Source of the DNA: Sphingomonas sp. AP4-R1
GTDB lineage: Bacteria; Pseudomonadota; Alphaproteobacteria; Sphingomonadales; Sphingomonadaceae
Assembly: GCF_013113735.1 (NCBI RefSeq)
Contig: NZ_CP053346.1
Location: 3,238,001-3,302,000 of the forward strand
Reading direction: 5' to 3'
Length of the DNA stretch: 64,000 nucleotides
A program made the position numbers and the translations under genes. Numbering within the stretch: the stretch's first letter is position 1; the number at the start of each line of letters is the position of its first letter. Shown piece by piece: positions 26,101 to 35,373 of the stretch. The notes beneath the pieces are model-generated. The model saw only the letters and a list, made by a program, of their open reading frames with translations. It was not told where the DNA came from and did no database searches.

Positions 26101-26757
26101 TCAGGCCTTCATCGCGTCCAGAATCGCGGCGCGCAGCTCGGGAATGCCCCCGCCCTTTTCGCTAGAGGTGGTGAGGATCTCGGGATGCGCGGCGGCATGC
26201 TTGCGCGCCTCGGCCACCGTTGCAGCGGCGACGGTGGCCAGTTCGCTCGCCTTCACCTTGTCCGACTTGGTCAGGACGAGGCGATAGGAGACGGCGGCCT
26301 TGTCCAGCATCTCCATCATCTCGAGATCGACCTTCTTCAGGCCGTGGCGGCTGTCGACCAGCACCAGCGCACGCTTCAGCGTCGGCCGCCCGCGCAGGAA
26401 ATCGTTCACCAGATAGCGCCATTTGCGGACGATGTCCTTGGGCGCCTCGGCGAAGCCATAGCCGGGCATGTCGACGAGGCGCATCACCGGGGGCTCGCCC
26501 ACCTCGAAGAAGTTCAGCTCCTGCGTGCGGCCGGGCGTGTTCGAGGTGCGGGCGAGGCCGTTGCGATTCGTCAGCGCGTTCAGCAGCGAGGATTTGCCCA
26601 CGTTGGAGCGGCCGGCGAAGGCCACCTCCGGCAGATCGGCTTCCGGCAGATGCTGGAGGCCCGGCGCGGACTTCAGGAACGAGATCGGGCCGGCGAACAG
26701 CTTGCGCGCCGTCTCGATCCGCTCCGCTTCGTCGATTTCGGGCAGGTCCCCGGTCAC
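26101..26757 (-). CDS. engB: Ribosome-biogenesis GTPase EngB/YsxC
   Basis: Essential GTPase for large-subunit assembly. From the GTG at 26757 the protein has 218 residues. G-motifs in order: G1 [11 protein letters not shown]2 region [14 protein letters not shown]3 [11 protein letters not shown]4 LTKSDKVK, G5-like TSSEKGGG. The GTG overlaps the yidC stop by four bases (GTGA), so it is co-translated with yidC at the end of the rpmH-rnpA-yidD-yidC run. A longer upstream reading into yidC is rejected because it is out of family length. Confidence 0.96.
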   Translation of the reverse strand: MTGDLPEIDEAERIETARKLFAGPISFLKSAPGLQHLPEADLPEVAFAGRSNVGKSSLLNALTNRNGLARTSNTPGRTQELNFFEVGEPPVMRLVDMPGYGFAEAPKDIVRKWRYLVNDFLRGRPTLKRALVLVDSRHGLKKVDLEMMEMLDKAAVSYRLVLTKSDKVKASELATVAAATVAEARKHAAAHPEILTTSSEKGGGIPELRAAILDAMKA

Positions 26758-28469
26758 TTGCTGTTCGCCGGGGTCGCCAGACTGTCCCTCAGGCCGGGTG
26801 TACGCCGGTTGAGATATTGCTGTTGCGCGAGGCTGAGCAGATTGTTCGCGACATAATAAAGCTGCAGGCCGGCCGCGAGCGGCGCGAAGAACAGCATCAT
26901 CATCCACGGCATGATCTGCATCACCTGCTGCTGCGCGGGATCGCCCGCCGGCGGGTTCATGCGGAACTGCAGCCACATCGTGACGCCCAGCAGGATCGCC
27001 AGCACGCCCAGGTGGAGGAAGCCCGGCGGATCGAACGGCAGATAGCCGAACAGGTTCACCGGCGTCAGCGGATCGGGCGCGGACAGATCGCGGATCCAGA
27101 GCGCGAACGGCTGGTGACGCATCTCGATCGAGAGCATCAGCACCTTATAGAGCGCGATGAAGATCGGCATCTGGATGAAGATGGGCAGGCAGCCGGCGAG
27201 CGGATTCACCTTCTCGGCCTGATACAGCTTCAGCATCTCCTGCTGCAGCGTCTGCTTGTCGTCCTTGTGACGCTCCTGCAGCGCCTTCATCTTCGGCTGC
27301 ACCTTCCGCATCGAGGCCATCGACGCGAACTGGCGCTGGGCGACCGGGAATAGCAGCGCGCGAACGCAGCAGGTGAGCAGGATGATCGCGACGCCGAAAT
27401 TGCCGACATGCGTGAACAGCCAGTCGAGCAGGTAGAAGATCGGCTTCTCGAACCAGACGAACCAGCCCCAGTCCACCGCGCGATCGAACTTGGCGACGCC
27501 CTGCGCCTGATAGGCATCCAGCACCGACACTTCCTTGGCGCCGGCGAAGAAGCGCTGCTCGCTGGTGGCGGAGGCGTTCGGCGCGACGGTCTGCGCGGGG
27601 GAGGCGACGTCGGCCTGGTAACGGCCGCCGTCACCGGCGCGGAAACCGGCATCGGCCGCGACATTCTGCGCGGGCACGAGCGCCGTCTGCCAATATTTGT
27701 CGCCGAAGCCGATCCAGCCGCCGGTGGTCTGGAAGCGCTGACCGGCGGCGCCGGCCTTGTCCAGATCCTTGAAGCTCACCGAATAATCGGTCGCGTTGTT
27801 GAACGTGCCGATCGGGCCGGTGTGCATCGTCCAGCTGGACGGATCCTTCGACACGCCGACGCGGCTGACGAGGCCGTAGGGGCGCAACGTCACCGGCTTG
27901 GGCGCGACATTCTCCACGCGCTGCGTGGCCGTGAACATGTAATTGGCGTCGATCGCGAAGCGGATCGCGAAGCGCTGGCCCTGGCCATTGTCCCACGTGA
28001 GCGTGACGGGCTTTTCGGGCGTCAGCGTCGTGCCGTCCGCCTTCCACACCGCATCGCCATTGGGCAGCGTCACATTGTCGCCGCTCCAGCCGAAGCTGGC
28101 GAAATAGGCGTCGGGCGTGCCGCCGGGCGAAAGCAGGCGGACGGGCGGGCTGTTCTTTGCGATCGTCTCGCGATGATCGAGCAGCACCAGATCGTCGATC
28201 CGGGCACCCTTGAGGTTGATCGAGCCCTCGACGCGCGGCGTCCTGATCGCCACGCGCGGCGTCTCGCGCATCACCACGGCGCGATCGCGCACGGCATTGC
28301 CGCTGTCGGGCATCGCCTCGGGCTTGGGCAGCGGCACCACCTTGCCGTCGACGATCTTGGTCGCCGGCGGATTCGAGGGCGGCAGGAAGCGTTCCGCTAG
28401 GAACGACCAGCCGATGAGGATGATCGCCGACAGGGCGATCGCCACGATCAGGTTGCGCTGATTTTGCAC
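26754..28469 (-). CDS. yidC: Membrane protein insertase YidC
   Basis: Inserts and folds inner-membrane proteins, alone or with SecYEG. The 571-residue protein starts with a membrane helix ([25 protein letters not shown]), has the large periplasmic beta domain of Gram-negative YidC (about 60-340) and then the five-helix insertase core: [99 protein letters not shown]. The core arginine in helix TM2 is present (CVRALLFP). It ends ANSK, overlapping engB. Confidence 0.98.
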   Translation of the reverse strand: MQNQRNLIVAIALSAIILIGWSFLAERFLPPSNPPATKIVDGKVVPLPKPEAMPDSGNAVRDRAVVMRETPRVAIRTPRVEGSINLKGARIDDLVLLDHRETIAKNSPPVRLLSPGGTPDAYFASFGWSGDNVTLPNGDAVWKADGTTLTPEKPVTLTWDNGQGQRFAIRFAIDANYMFTATQRVENVAPKPVTLRPYGLVSRVGVSKDPSSWTMHTGPIGTFNNATDYSVSFKDLDKAGAAGQRFQTTGGWIGFGDKYWQTALVPAQNVAADAGFRAGDGGRYQADVASPAQTVAPNASATSEQRFFAGAKEVSVLDAYQAQGVAKFDRAVDWGWFVWFEKPIFYLLDWLFTHVGNFGVAIILLTCCVRALLFPVAQRQFASMASMRKVQPKMKALQERHKDDKQTLQQEMLKLYQAEKVNPLAGCLPIFIQMPIFIALYKVLMLSIEMRHQPFALWIRDLSAPDPLTPVNLFGYLPFDPPGFLHLGVLAILLGVTMWLQFRMNPPAGDPAQQQVMQIMPWMMMLFFAPLAAGLQLYYVANNLLSLAQQQYLNRRTPGLRDSLATPANSK

Positions 28470-28490
28470 GTTTTTCTCAAGAACCTCGGA

Positions 28491-28703
28491 TCAGGGGACC
28501 GGATCATGTCCGCAGCCGCCCCAGGGGTGGCAACGGCTCAAGCGTTTCACCGCCAGCCAGGTGCCGGCGAGCGCCCCATAGCGCGTCCAGGCCTCGATCG
28601 CATAGGCCGAGCATGACGGCGAATAACGACAGGTCGGCGGCAACAGGCGGGACGGGCCGATCTGCCAGAAGCGGGCGACCCAGATCAGCGGCCGCGCGAT
28701 CAT
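28491..28703 (-). CDS. yidD: Membrane protein insertion efficiency factor YidD
   Basis: A 70-residue protein with the conserved YidD signature PTCRYSPSCSAYAIEAWTRYG and CHPWGGCGHDPVP. It assists insertion of some YidC clients at the inner membrane. It overlaps the end of rnpA by four bases and lies 21 bases before yidC, in the standard gene order. Confidence 0.95.
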   Translation of the reverse strand: MIARPLIWVARFWQIGPSRLLPPTCRYSPSCSAYAIEAWTRYGALAGTWLAVKRLSRCHPWGGCGHDPVP

Positions 28704-29038
28704 GACGCGATGTCGCGCCGAACCCGGCCGAGCGCCTTGCTGAGGTCGCGGACAAGATCGGCATGGTCGCGCGTCAGCGCGGCGGAGCGGCCGATCAGGA
28801 TATGATCCGCACCGGCCACGCCCTCGCCCGGATACAGCGTGCGAGCGAGCGCACGAAAACGCCGCTTGATCCGGTTGCGGACCACGGCGTTGCCGATCTT
28901 CTTGGTGACGGTGAATCCCATGCCCAGCGCCGTATCGCCATCGCCACGCGGGCGGACGAGCAGGACGAAGGCAGGCATCGCGACGCGCTTCCCGCTGTTG
29001 GCGGCAAGGAATTCGGATCTGCGCCGAAGGCCCCTCAA
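28700..29038 (-). CDS. rnpA: Ribonuclease P protein component
   Basis: Protein subunit of RNase P, which trims tRNA 5' leaders. The 112-residue sequence has RSEFLAA near the N-terminus, and the family signature GFTVTKKIGNAVVRNRIKRRFRALAR. The likely start is a TTG at 29038, since GGAGG lies six bases ahead and no ATG or GTG fits the conserved N-terminus. Gene order rpmH-rnpA-yidD-yidC supports the call. Confidence 0.95.
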   Translation of the reverse strand: MRGLRRRSEFLAANSGKRVAMPAFVLLVRPRGDGDTALGMGFTVTKKIGNAVVRNRIKRRFRALARTLYPGEGVAGADHILIGRSAALTRDHADLVRDLSKALGRVRRDIAS

Positions 29039-29070
29039 GGGTGCCTCCGGCAGCGATTCGGGCGTGATGC

Positions 29071-29205
29071 TCAGGCGGAGAGCTTGGAGCGGCCGCGCGC
29101 GCGGCGGGCGGCCAGCACCTTGCGGCCGCCGGGCGTGGCGCTGCGGCTACGGAAACCGTGGCGACGCTTACGCACCAGGTTGCTCGGCTGGAAGGTCCGC
29201 TTCAT
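29071..29205 (-). CDS. rpmH: 50S ribosomal protein L34
   Basis: A 44-residue, strongly basic ribosomal protein with the universal pattern [20 protein letters not shown]...[18 protein letters not shown]. Start ATG at 29205. It opens the rpmH-rnpA-yidD-yidC-engB run on the minus strand; a promoter should lie in 29206-29322 but I see no clear boxes. Confidence 0.98.
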   Translation of the reverse strand: MKRTFQPSNLVRKRRHGFRSRSATPGGRKVLAARRARGRSKLSA

Positions 29206-29322
29206 CTCAATCAATCCCTCTGGCGTCGTGGCGCCGGAACAACCGGCCACCCGCAATGCAAAAGGCCGCCGGAACGAGCGGCGGCCGTAGGGCGCTGCCA
29301 CTATGGGCAAGAGGGTGGAAAG

Positions 29323-29607
29323 TCAATCCGTTCCCAGCGCGCGCGCCTTGGCGATCCGCTGGCGGCGGAGCGCGCTCTGCCGGCGCATCGCCTGATCGCA
29401 CATATGGCCCGCCTTCGGCCAGCGCCGCTTGAGCATCGCATAGCGTTTGCGGACCCAGGCCGAATTGCGGAGCAGGAGGACGAGGCCCGGGGCGAACAGG
29501 AAGATGCCGCCGGGCCCCGGCAGCACGCCGACAACCGGCGACAGCACGACCAGGAACCAGCCGAGGGCAAGCAGACAAAGCCGCATATGTTCGGACTTTG
29601 CTTTCAT
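29323..29607 (-). CDS. Small inner-membrane protein with LPGPG motif (PGPGW-like)
   Basis: A 94-residue protein with one long or two short membrane segments (LCLLALGWFLVVLSPVVGVLPGPGGIFLFAPGLVLLL) containing LPGPGG, close to the motif of the PGPGW family of putative membrane proteins, then a basic cytoplasmic tail (RKRYAMLKRRWPKAGHMCDQAMRRQSALRRQRIAKA). Starts at 29634, 29607 and 29586 are all possible. Function unknown. It precedes rpmH on the same strand with a 117-base gap, and is divergent from comM. Confidence 0.7.
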   Translation of the reverse strand: MKAKSEHMRLCLLALGWFLVVLSPVVGVLPGPGGIFLFAPGLVLLLRNSAWVRKRYAMLKRRWPKAGHMCDQAMRRQSALRRQRIAKARALGTD

Positions 29608-29743
29608 CGACCAGCGATATGGGGGCTGTGCCATGTCCTCTGCAAGTCGCGGGGAGGGCGGAAGGTTCCGTCGGCATGCGTTCCTCCGTTGTTCCGCCTT
29701 CAAAAGGCGCTATCACCGGCACGGGGCGGGGGGAGAAACGATC

Positions 29744-31252
29744 TTGGTCGCGCATGTGGCGACGGTGGCGTTCCTGGGGCTGGAAGCGCGCGCGGTCGAG
29801 GTGCAGGTGCAGGTGGCGCCGGGCGTGCCCGCCTTCGTCGTCGTGGGGCTTCCCGACAAGGCGGTGGGCGAAAGCCGCGAGCGCGTGCGCGCCGCGCTGC
29901 AGGCGATCGGCCTTGCGCTGCCGCCCAAGCGCATCACCGTGAATCTCTCGCCGGCCGATCTGCCCAAGGAGGGATCGCATTATGATCTGCCGATCGCGCT
30001 GGGGCTGCTCGGGGCGATGGGCGTGGTCGATGCGGAGACGCTCGCTGCCTATCTCGTCGTGGGCGAATTGGGGCTGGACGGGCGAATCGCCGCCTCGCCC
30101 GGCGTGCTGCTCGCCGCGATCCACGCGTCGGAGCGCTCCTTGGGGCTGATCTGCCCCGCTGCGCAGGGGCCGGAGGCCGCGTGGGCGGGATCGGTCGAAG
30201 TGGTCGCCGCGCCGGACGTGATGGCGTTGCTCGATCATCTGCGCGGCGTCGGCGCGCTCGCGGCGCCCAGGCCGGGGCCTGCCGAGGATGCGGCGTCCGG
30301 TCCCGATCTCCGTCAGGTGAAGGGGCAGGAGACGGCCAAGCGCGCGCTGGAGATCGCGGCGGCCGGCGCGCACAATCTGCTGTTCGTCGGGCCGCCGGGG
30401 GCGGGCAAGTCGTTGATGGCGGCCTGCCTGCCCGGCATCCTCCCGCCGCTCACGCCGGCCGAGGCGCTGGAAGTGTCGATGGTGGCGAGCGTCGCGGGCA
30501 CGCTGGAGGGCGGCCGTCTGTCGCGCACGCGGCCCTTCCGCAGCCCGCATCATTCCGCCTCGATGGCCGCTCTGGTGGGCGGCGGGCTCAAGGTGAAGCC
30601 GGGCGAGGTGAGTCTCGCGCATCTGGGCGTGCTGTTCCTCGACGAACTGCCCGAATTCCAGCGCGTCGCGCTCGATTCGCTGCGCCAGCCACTGGAAAGC
30701 GGCCGCGTTTCGGTGGCGCGCGCGAACAATCACGTGAATTTTCCGGCGCGCGTGCAGCTGGTGGCGGCGATGAACCCCTGCCGCTGCGGCCATCTCGGCG
30801 ATCCCGCGCAGGCCTGCTCGCGCGCGCCACGCTGCGCGGCCGATTATCAGGCGAAGGTGTCGGGGCCTCTGCTCGACCGGATCGATCTTCATGTCGAGGT
30901 GGCGGGCGTGAGCGCCGCCGATCTCGTGCTGCCGCCACCCGCAGAGGGATCGGCCGAAGTGCGCGCCCGCGTCGCGGCCGCCCGCGCGATCCAGACCGAG
31001 CGCTTCGCCGGCGAATCCGCGCACACCAACGCCGAGGCGGAAGGCCCGCTGCTCGATCGCATCGCAACGCCCGAAGAACCCGGCCGTAAACTTCTCGCCC
31101 AGGCGGCCGAGGCGATGCGGCTGTCGGCGCGCGGCTATCATCGCGTGCTCCGCGTCGCGCGCACCATTGCGGACCTCTCGGGCAGCGAGGGCGTTGGGCG
31201 CGTTCATATTGCCGAAGCGCTGAGCTATCGTCGCCAGCCGCCCCGTGCCTAA
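29744..31252 (+). CDS. comM: YifB/ComM-family Mg-chelatase-like AAA+ ATPase
   Basis: ComM is a hexameric branch-migration helicase that aids integration of transforming DNA. The 502-residue protein has the N-terminal ChlI-like domain (VEVQVQVAPGVPAFVVVGLPDKAVGESRERVRAAL), Walker A FVGPPGAGKSLMA, the SRTRPFRSPHHSAS segment, Walker B GVLFLDELPEF, the zinc-like MNPCRCGHLGDPAQACSRAPRCAADYQAKVSGPLLDRIDLHVEV cysteine cluster and the YHRVLRVARTIADLSGS C-terminus. The start is probably a TTG at 29744 behind GGGGGGAGA. A longer reading upstream lacks family similarity. Confidence 0.93.
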   Translation: MVAHVATVAFLGLEARAVEVQVQVAPGVPAFVVVGLPDKAVGESRERVRAALQAIGLALPPKRITVNLSPADLPKEGSHYDLPIALGLLGAMGVVDAETLAAYLVVGELGLDGRIAASPGVLLAAIHASERSLGLICPAAQGPEAAWAGSVEVVAAPDVMALLDHLRGVGALAAPRPGPAEDAASGPDLRQVKGQETAKRALEIAAAGAHNLLFVGPPGAGKSLMAACLPGILPPLTPAEALEVSMVASVAGTLEGGRLSRTRPFRSPHHSASMAALVGGGLKVKPGEVSLAHLGVLFLDELPEFQRVALDSLRQPLESGRVSVARANNHVNFPARVQLVAAMNPCRCGHLGDPAQACSRAPRCAADYQAKVSGPLLDRIDLHVEVAGVSAADLVLPPPAEGSAEVRARVAAARAIQTERFAGESAHTNAEAEGPLLDRIATPEEPGRKLLAQAAEAMRLSARGYHRVLRVARTIADLSGSEGVGRVHIAEALSYRRQPPRA

Positions 31253-31264
31253 GGAAGAAGCCCC

Positions 31265-31672
31265 GTGAACGACCTGATCACTCCATTGCGCCGCTATGCC
31301 GATTTCCGCGGCCGATCCGATCGCGCCGAATTCTGGAGCTTCATGCTGTTTCTGGCGATCGGCTGGCTGGTCTTCGCCACGATCGATCAGATGCTGGGCT
31401 TCGGCCATCTCGATCGCAGCTGGCAGACCTACAATTGGGGCATGGCCGGCATGGCCGACTGGAATGGCGGATTCCTCTCGGTGATGTTCTGGCTGGGGAT
31501 GCTGATCCCCACGATCGCGGTCGCGGTGCGGCGTCTGCACGACGCCAATCATGGCGGCGGCTGGCTGCTGCTGTTCTTCGTGCCGGTGATCGGCTGGCTG
31601 GTGCTGCTGATCTTCTACACGCAGGCGACCTGGCCCGTCGTGAACCAGTGGGGACCGCCCCGGACGCTTTGA
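31265..31672 (+). CDS. DUF805 membrane protein
   Basis: A 135-residue inner-membrane protein of the DUF805 (YhaH) family. The N-terminal LITPLRRYADFRGRSDRAEFWSF matches the family's F-x-G-R-x-x-R-x-E-F-W signature, and VAVRRLHDANHGGGWLL its central R-R-L-H-D motif. Three hydrophobic segments are evident. It starts 12 bases after comM, so may be co-transcribed. Function unknown across the family. Confidence 0.92.
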   Translation: MNDLITPLRRYADFRGRSDRAEFWSFMLFLAIGWLVFATIDQMLGFGHLDRSWQTYNWGMAGMADWNGGFLSVMFWLGMLIPTIAVAVRRLHDANHGGGWLLLFFVPVIGWLVLLIFYTQATWPVVNQWGPPRTL

Positions 31673-31717
31673 TGCAGTTGCGGAGCCGCTTTCGCTCGGC
31701 TAACCGCTCGTTTGCGT

Positions 31718-31802
31718 GCCCCTGTGGTGGAATTGGTAGACGCGTCCGACTCAAAATCGGATTCCGCAAGGAGTGCTGGTTCGAGCCCGGCCAGGGGCAC
31801 CA
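31718..31802 (+). tRNA. tRNA-Leu, anticodon CAA
   Basis: An 85-base class II tRNA. Acceptor arms GCCCCTG and CAGGGGC pair perfectly; the D-arm has GGTAGA, the anticodon arm TCCGA-loop-TCGGA has loop CTCAAAA giving anticodon CAA, a variable arm follows, and the T-arm contains GGTTCGAGCCC. The CCA end is encoded (31800-31802) after discriminator A. Confidence 0.97.
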
Positions 31803-31895
31803 ATTCTAGACTTTGAATGAGCCTGTTACGTGTTGGGTCCGGAAGCGCAGCGGCTTCCCTCTCGGATGGCCAGGCTCTCATCCGGCGCAGGATCG

Positions 31896-32495
31896 ATGAG
31901 CGGAACGACCGAGCCCGAGGCTCCCCCGAAACTTCCGGTGCCGGACGAGGTGGCCGATGCGATCCGCACCCTCATCCGCTGGTCCGGGGACGATCCCGAG
32001 CGCGAGGGCCTGCTCGATACGCCGGCCCGCGTGGCGCGCGCCTGGAAGGAATATTGCCAGGGCTATCTGGTCGATCCGGCCACGCATCTCCACCGCACCT
32101 TCGAGGAGGTGGGCGGCTATGACGAGATCGTGCTGCTGAAGCAGATCCCGTTCCAGTCGCATTGCGAGCATCACATGGCGCCGATCGTCGGCACCGCGTC
32201 GATCGCCTATCTGCCGACCGAGCGCGTCGTGGGCATCTCCAAGCTCGCCCGTGTGCTGCATGGCTTCGCCCAGCGCCTGCAGGTGCAGGAACGGCTGACC
32301 GCGCAGGTGGCCGACTGCATCTGGGAGCATCTCCACCCGCTCGGCGTGGCGGTGGTGATCGAGGCGCAGCATGGCTGCATGACCGGACGGGGCGTGCGCG
32401 TCCACGGCGTGGGCATGACGACCAGCCGCATGATGGGCGTCTTCAAGGATGACGAGAGAAGCCGCCGCGAAGTGCTTGCCCTGATGGGATATTGA
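31896..32495 (+). CDS. folE: GTP cyclohydrolase I (FolE type 1)
   Basis: Converts GTP to dihydroneopterin triphosphate, the first step of folate synthesis. The 199-residue protein has the zinc ligands in SHCEHHMAP and QHGCMTGRGV, plus the family segments DTPARVARAWKE, LPTERVVGISKLARVLHGFAQRLQVQERLTAQVA and the end GVGMTTSRMMGVF...RREVLALM. The ATG at 31896 with AGGA upstream is preferred; an ATG at 31866 is possible. It stands alone after tRNA-Leu and is convergent with the retropepsin-like gene. Confidence 0.97.
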   Translation: MSGTTEPEAPPKLPVPDEVADAIRTLIRWSGDDPEREGLLDTPARVARAWKEYCQGYLVDPATHLHRTFEEVGGYDEIVLLKQIPFQSHCEHHMAPIVGTASIAYLPTERVVGISKLARVLHGFAQRLQVQERLTAQVADCIWEHLHPLGVAVVIEAQHGCMTGRGVRVHGVGMTTSRMMGVFKDDERSRREVLALMGY

Positions 32496-32507
32496 TCGGA
32501 AGGACGA

Positions 32508-33437
32508 TCAGCTGGCTCCGATCGGACCAGTGCCCACCCGGAACCGCACCTCGCGCTCCTTGAAGTCCACCGCCACCCGCTCGAAGCCGCGCAACACGTC
32601 CATTCCCACCAGGATGGCCGGCTTGTCGTCGATGCCGAACAAAGCGAAGGTCCGCACGTCGGCATAGGCGATCGGCATGTCGCCGATCAGCAGACCGCCC
32701 AGGCGGATGCGCGGGATGCTGGAGGCCTCGGCCGGAAGCTCGGCGCCCGTGACGCCCACGATCGTCGTCATCCGTCCCGGACCGCCGATATGGCGCTTGG
32801 CCATGATCCGCTGGAGCGCGAGATTGCCGATCGTGTTCTCGGCGCCCGTATCGATGATCGCGTGGACCTTGATGCCGGCCACGCGCGCGTCCGTCAGGAT
32901 CAGCTGGCCGAAGCGGCTGCGGCCGGTGACGACGATCACGCCATCCTCGCCCTCCATCGCCTCGCGCGCTGAGTTGGCGATGGTGATGCGGTTGTGGCGG
33001 AAGTCCATCAGCACGCGCTGGTCCTTCAGCGCATCGATGCCGAGGAAGCCGATCGAGCCCAGCGACCGTTCGGGCAGGACCGGGGCGGCGATGCCCTTGC
33101 GCTCGCGCTGGCCGATCCGGATCGAATCGAGCATCACGGTGGAGACGGGGAGCGGCCCGGCGATTCCATAGACCGTCACGGTCTTGCCCGTCGGCAGGGC
33201 CAGCCGCGTGGCGAGGCGATCGGAAACGACGCTGCGGTCCGCGCCGGTATCGATCGTGAAGCTGAACGGGCCGGTGCCGTTGACGTGGGTGGCGACCGTC
33301 ATGCGATCGCCGCGATCCACGGAGGTGGCGAGCGTCTCTTCAGGCTCGGGCCCGCTGCCGAGGATGAAGGAGGGCATGACCGGCGTGATCACCGAGGCAA
33401 ACCCCGCCAGCAGAAAGCCTAGCGCGTGCATGCCCAT
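32508..33437 (-). CDS. Exported protein with two retropepsin-like aspartyl protease domains
   Basis: A 309-residue protein with an N-terminal hydrophobic segment (LGFLLAGFASVITPVMPSFIL). It carries two copies of the retropepsin-like pattern: FTIDTGADRSV (Asp63) with GFLGIDALKDQRVLMDF, and AIIDTGAENTI (Asp196) with VGMDVLRGFERVAVDF. Retroviral-type proteases need two D-T-G-A units; here both lie in one chain, so the protein might fold as an internal dimer like pepsin, though single-chain bacterial homologues usually have one. Both catalytic aspartates are present. Substrate unknown. Confidence 0.85.
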   Translation of the reverse strand: MGMHALGFLLAGFASVITPVMPSFILGSGPEPEETLATSVDRGDRMTVATHVNGTGPFSFTIDTGADRSVVSDRLATRLALPTGKTVTVYGIAGPLPVSTVMLDSIRIGQRERKGIAAPVLPERSLGSIGFLGIDALKDQRVLMDFRHNRITIANSAREAMEGEDGVIVVTGRSRFGQLILTDARVAGIKVHAIIDTGAENTIGNLALQRIMAKRHIGGPGRMTTIVGVTGAELPAEASSIPRIRLGGLLIGDMPIAYADVRTFALFGIDDKPAILVGMDVLRGFERVAVDFKEREVRFRVGTGPIGAS

Positions 33438-33523
33438 GACCGACCTCCCGGCCCGCTATGCTGCGGACACGGGCGGAGAGTGCGCCCGATCCGGGCCTTT
33501 CGCAAGGGGCGCGGGGTGGAGGA

Positions 33524-33571
33524 GCGGGCTGGTTCGGCGATGCGCCGAAAGGCGCATACCCAAAGCGCGCC
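33524..33571. repeat. Half copy of the palindromic element, directly after era
   Basis: On the plus strand this reads gcgggctggttcggcgatgc, then hairpin B (ATGCGCC / GGCGCAT, 33540-33557) and ccaaa. It corresponds to the right half of the element at 1079-1256 and ends at the era stop codon (33572-33574). Confidence 0.7.
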
Positions 33572-34465
33572 TCAGTCCACCCAATCGAGCCCGATATCCT
33601 GATAGAGCGTGCGATCCTCCTCCCAGCGCGGATTGACCTTCACGTGCAGGAAAAGGTGGACCGGCTTGCCGAGGATCGAGGACAGTTCGGTGCGCGCGCG
33701 CTGGCCGATTTCCTTCAGGCGTGCGCCCTTGGCGCCCAGCACGATCGCCTTCTGCGTCTCGCGCGCGACGAGGATCTGCTGGTGGATCGCGACGGAGCCG
33801 TCCTTGCGATCCTCATATTTCTCGGTCTCGATCGCGCTGGCATAAGGCAGCTCGGCGTGGAGCTGGAGATAGAGCTGCTCGCGCGTCACTTCCGCCGCCA
33901 GCATCCGGTCGGTGGCGTCCGACACCTGATCCTCGGGGAAATGCCACGGGCCCTCGGGCATCCGCTTGGCGAGTTCGGCCTTCAGCTCGGGAATGCCGTC
34001 GCCGGTCATCGCCGAGACGAAATAGATCGCTTGCGGGTTAAGCATGGCCTGCAGCTCCGAGGCGAGCGTAAGGAGCGGTCCCTTGTCGGCCACGTCCACC
34101 TTGTTGAGGATCACGATCTTGGGCTCGGAATGCGCCGCGATCTGATCGACGAGCGTGCGGGCCTTGCTGTTGAACTTGGCCTTGGCGTCGATCACCAGCG
34201 CGATCAGGTCCGCGCCCTCGGTGCCGCCCCACGCGGCCGACACCATCGCGCGATCCAGCCGGCGCTGCGGATCGAAGATGCCGGGCGTGTCGACGAGCAA
34301 TATCTGCGTCTCGCCCTCGATGGCGAGGCCCATCAGGCGCGCGCGCGTCGTCTGCGCCTTGGGGCTGACGATCGCGACCTTCTGGCCGACCAGCGCATTC
34401 ACGAGCGTGGACTTGCCCGCATTCGGCGCACCCAGCACCGCGACGAGACCGCATTTCTGGCTCAT
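33572..34465 (-). CDS. era: GTPase Era
   Basis: Essential GTPase that binds 16S rRNA and helps small-subunit maturation. The 297-residue protein shows G1 LGAPNAGKSTL, G2 region SPKAQTTRARL, G3 LLVDTPGIF, G4 ILNKVDVAD and G5 VSAMTGDGIPEL, then the C-terminal KH domain with GAKGARLKEIGQRARTELSSILGKPVHLFLHVKVNPRWEED. Its ATG overlaps the rnc stop (ATGA), giving the usual rnc-era coupling. Confidence 0.98.
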   Translation of the reverse strand: MSQKCGLVAVLGAPNAGKSTLVNALVGQKVAIVSPKAQTTRARLMGLAIEGETQILLVDTPGIFDPQRRLDRAMVSAAWGGTEGADLIALVIDAKAKFNSKARTLVDQIAAHSEPKIVILNKVDVADKGPLLTLASELQAMLNPQAIYFVSAMTGDGIPELKAELAKRMPEGPWHFPEDQVSDATDRMLAAEVTREQLYLQLHAELPYASAIETEKYEDRKDGSVAIHQQILVARETQKAIVLGAKGARLKEIGQRARTELSSILGKPVHLFLHVKVNPRWEEDRTLYQDIGLDWVD

Positions 34466-35133
34466 CCGAGCATCCCCAATAATGTCTGGGCGGCTGCCGT
34501 CTCCGCCTCCTGTTTCGATGTTCCCTCGGCAGTGGCGCTGCCGCCGCCGCGTCCCGCGACCGTGACGGTCACGGTGAAGCTGGGCGCGTGATGCGGGCCG
34601 GAGCGGCCCTCGATCGTGTAGACGGGCGGCTTGCAGCGATGCGCCGCCGCCCATTCCTGCAGTTCGGACTTGGGATGCTTGGGCGCGCGCGCGACCGTCT
34701 CGACGCGCTCTTCCCAAACGCGGTGGACGAAGCGCTCCGCCACGGCGAGGCCGCCATCCAGATAGAGCGCGCCGATCAGCGCCTCCACCACATCGCCCAC
34801 CACATTGTCGCTGCCCTGCGCGCCGTCGTCGCGCGCCTGCTTGCCGAGGATCAGCATGGCGGGCACGCCGATCTCGCGACCGATCGCGGCGCAGGTCTCG
34901 CCGCTGACGATCGCGTTGAAGCGCATCGAGAGATTGCCCTCGGGCTCGTTCGGATAGCGGCGATAGAGCCAGGCGGCGGCGATCAGCCCGAGGACGCGAT
35001 CGCCGAGAAATTCGAGCCGCTCGTAATGATCCTGCGCGTGGCTGCCGTGGGTGAGCGCGCGGCGGAAGAGGGCGAGGTCGCCCGGCGTGTGATCCAGGCG
35101 CTCAGCGATCCAGGCGGCGAGGGGGTCCGTCAT
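34462..35133 (-). CDS. rnc: Ribonuclease III
   Basis: Cuts double-stranded RNA in rRNA processing and regulation. The 223-residue protein has the catalytic signature HYERLEFLGDRVLGLIAAAWL, the second acidic site VVGDVVEALIGALYLDGG, and a C-terminal double-stranded RNA-binding domain (KSELQEWAAAHRCKPPVYTIEGRSGPHHAPSFTVTVTVAGRGGGSATAEGTSKQEAETAAAQTLL). In many alphaproteobacteria lepB or acpS lies just upstream; neither is seen here. Upstream 35134-35373 is non-coding. Confidence 0.97.
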   Translation of the reverse strand: MTDPLAAWIAERLDHTPGDLALFRRALTHGSHAQDHYERLEFLGDRVLGLIAAAWLYRRYPNEPEGNLSMRFNAIVSGETCAAIGREIGVPAMLILGKQARDDGAQGSDNVVGDVVEALIGALYLDGGLAVAERFVHRVWEERVETVARAPKHPKSELQEWAAAHRCKPPVYTIEGRSGPHHAPSFTVTVTVAGRGGGSATAEGTSKQEAETAAAQTLLGMLG

Positions 35134-35373
35134 CGCCCGTGGGTGGGGGCGGGGAGGGAGACTGTCAAGGCGCCGGGGCGCGGCGGAGACGGGGTTTCGG
35201 GCGCGGGCGCGACACCCGCCGGACCCGCCGGTTCAGCGCTAGGGATCGAAAAAGAACCGATGTTCGCGGATTTTCCCGTCGGCGATCCGCGCCACCGGAG
35301 AGGTGACGCATCGCCTCTCCGGTTCGGGCCTATCCGTGCGGGGCTCTATCCCGATGGAAGCCTTTTCCGCCGA

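Noticed and set aside
34462..35373. lepB expected upstream of rnc
   Set aside because: The 240 bases upstream of rnc hold no signal peptidase gene; the next gene is a cytochrome c.
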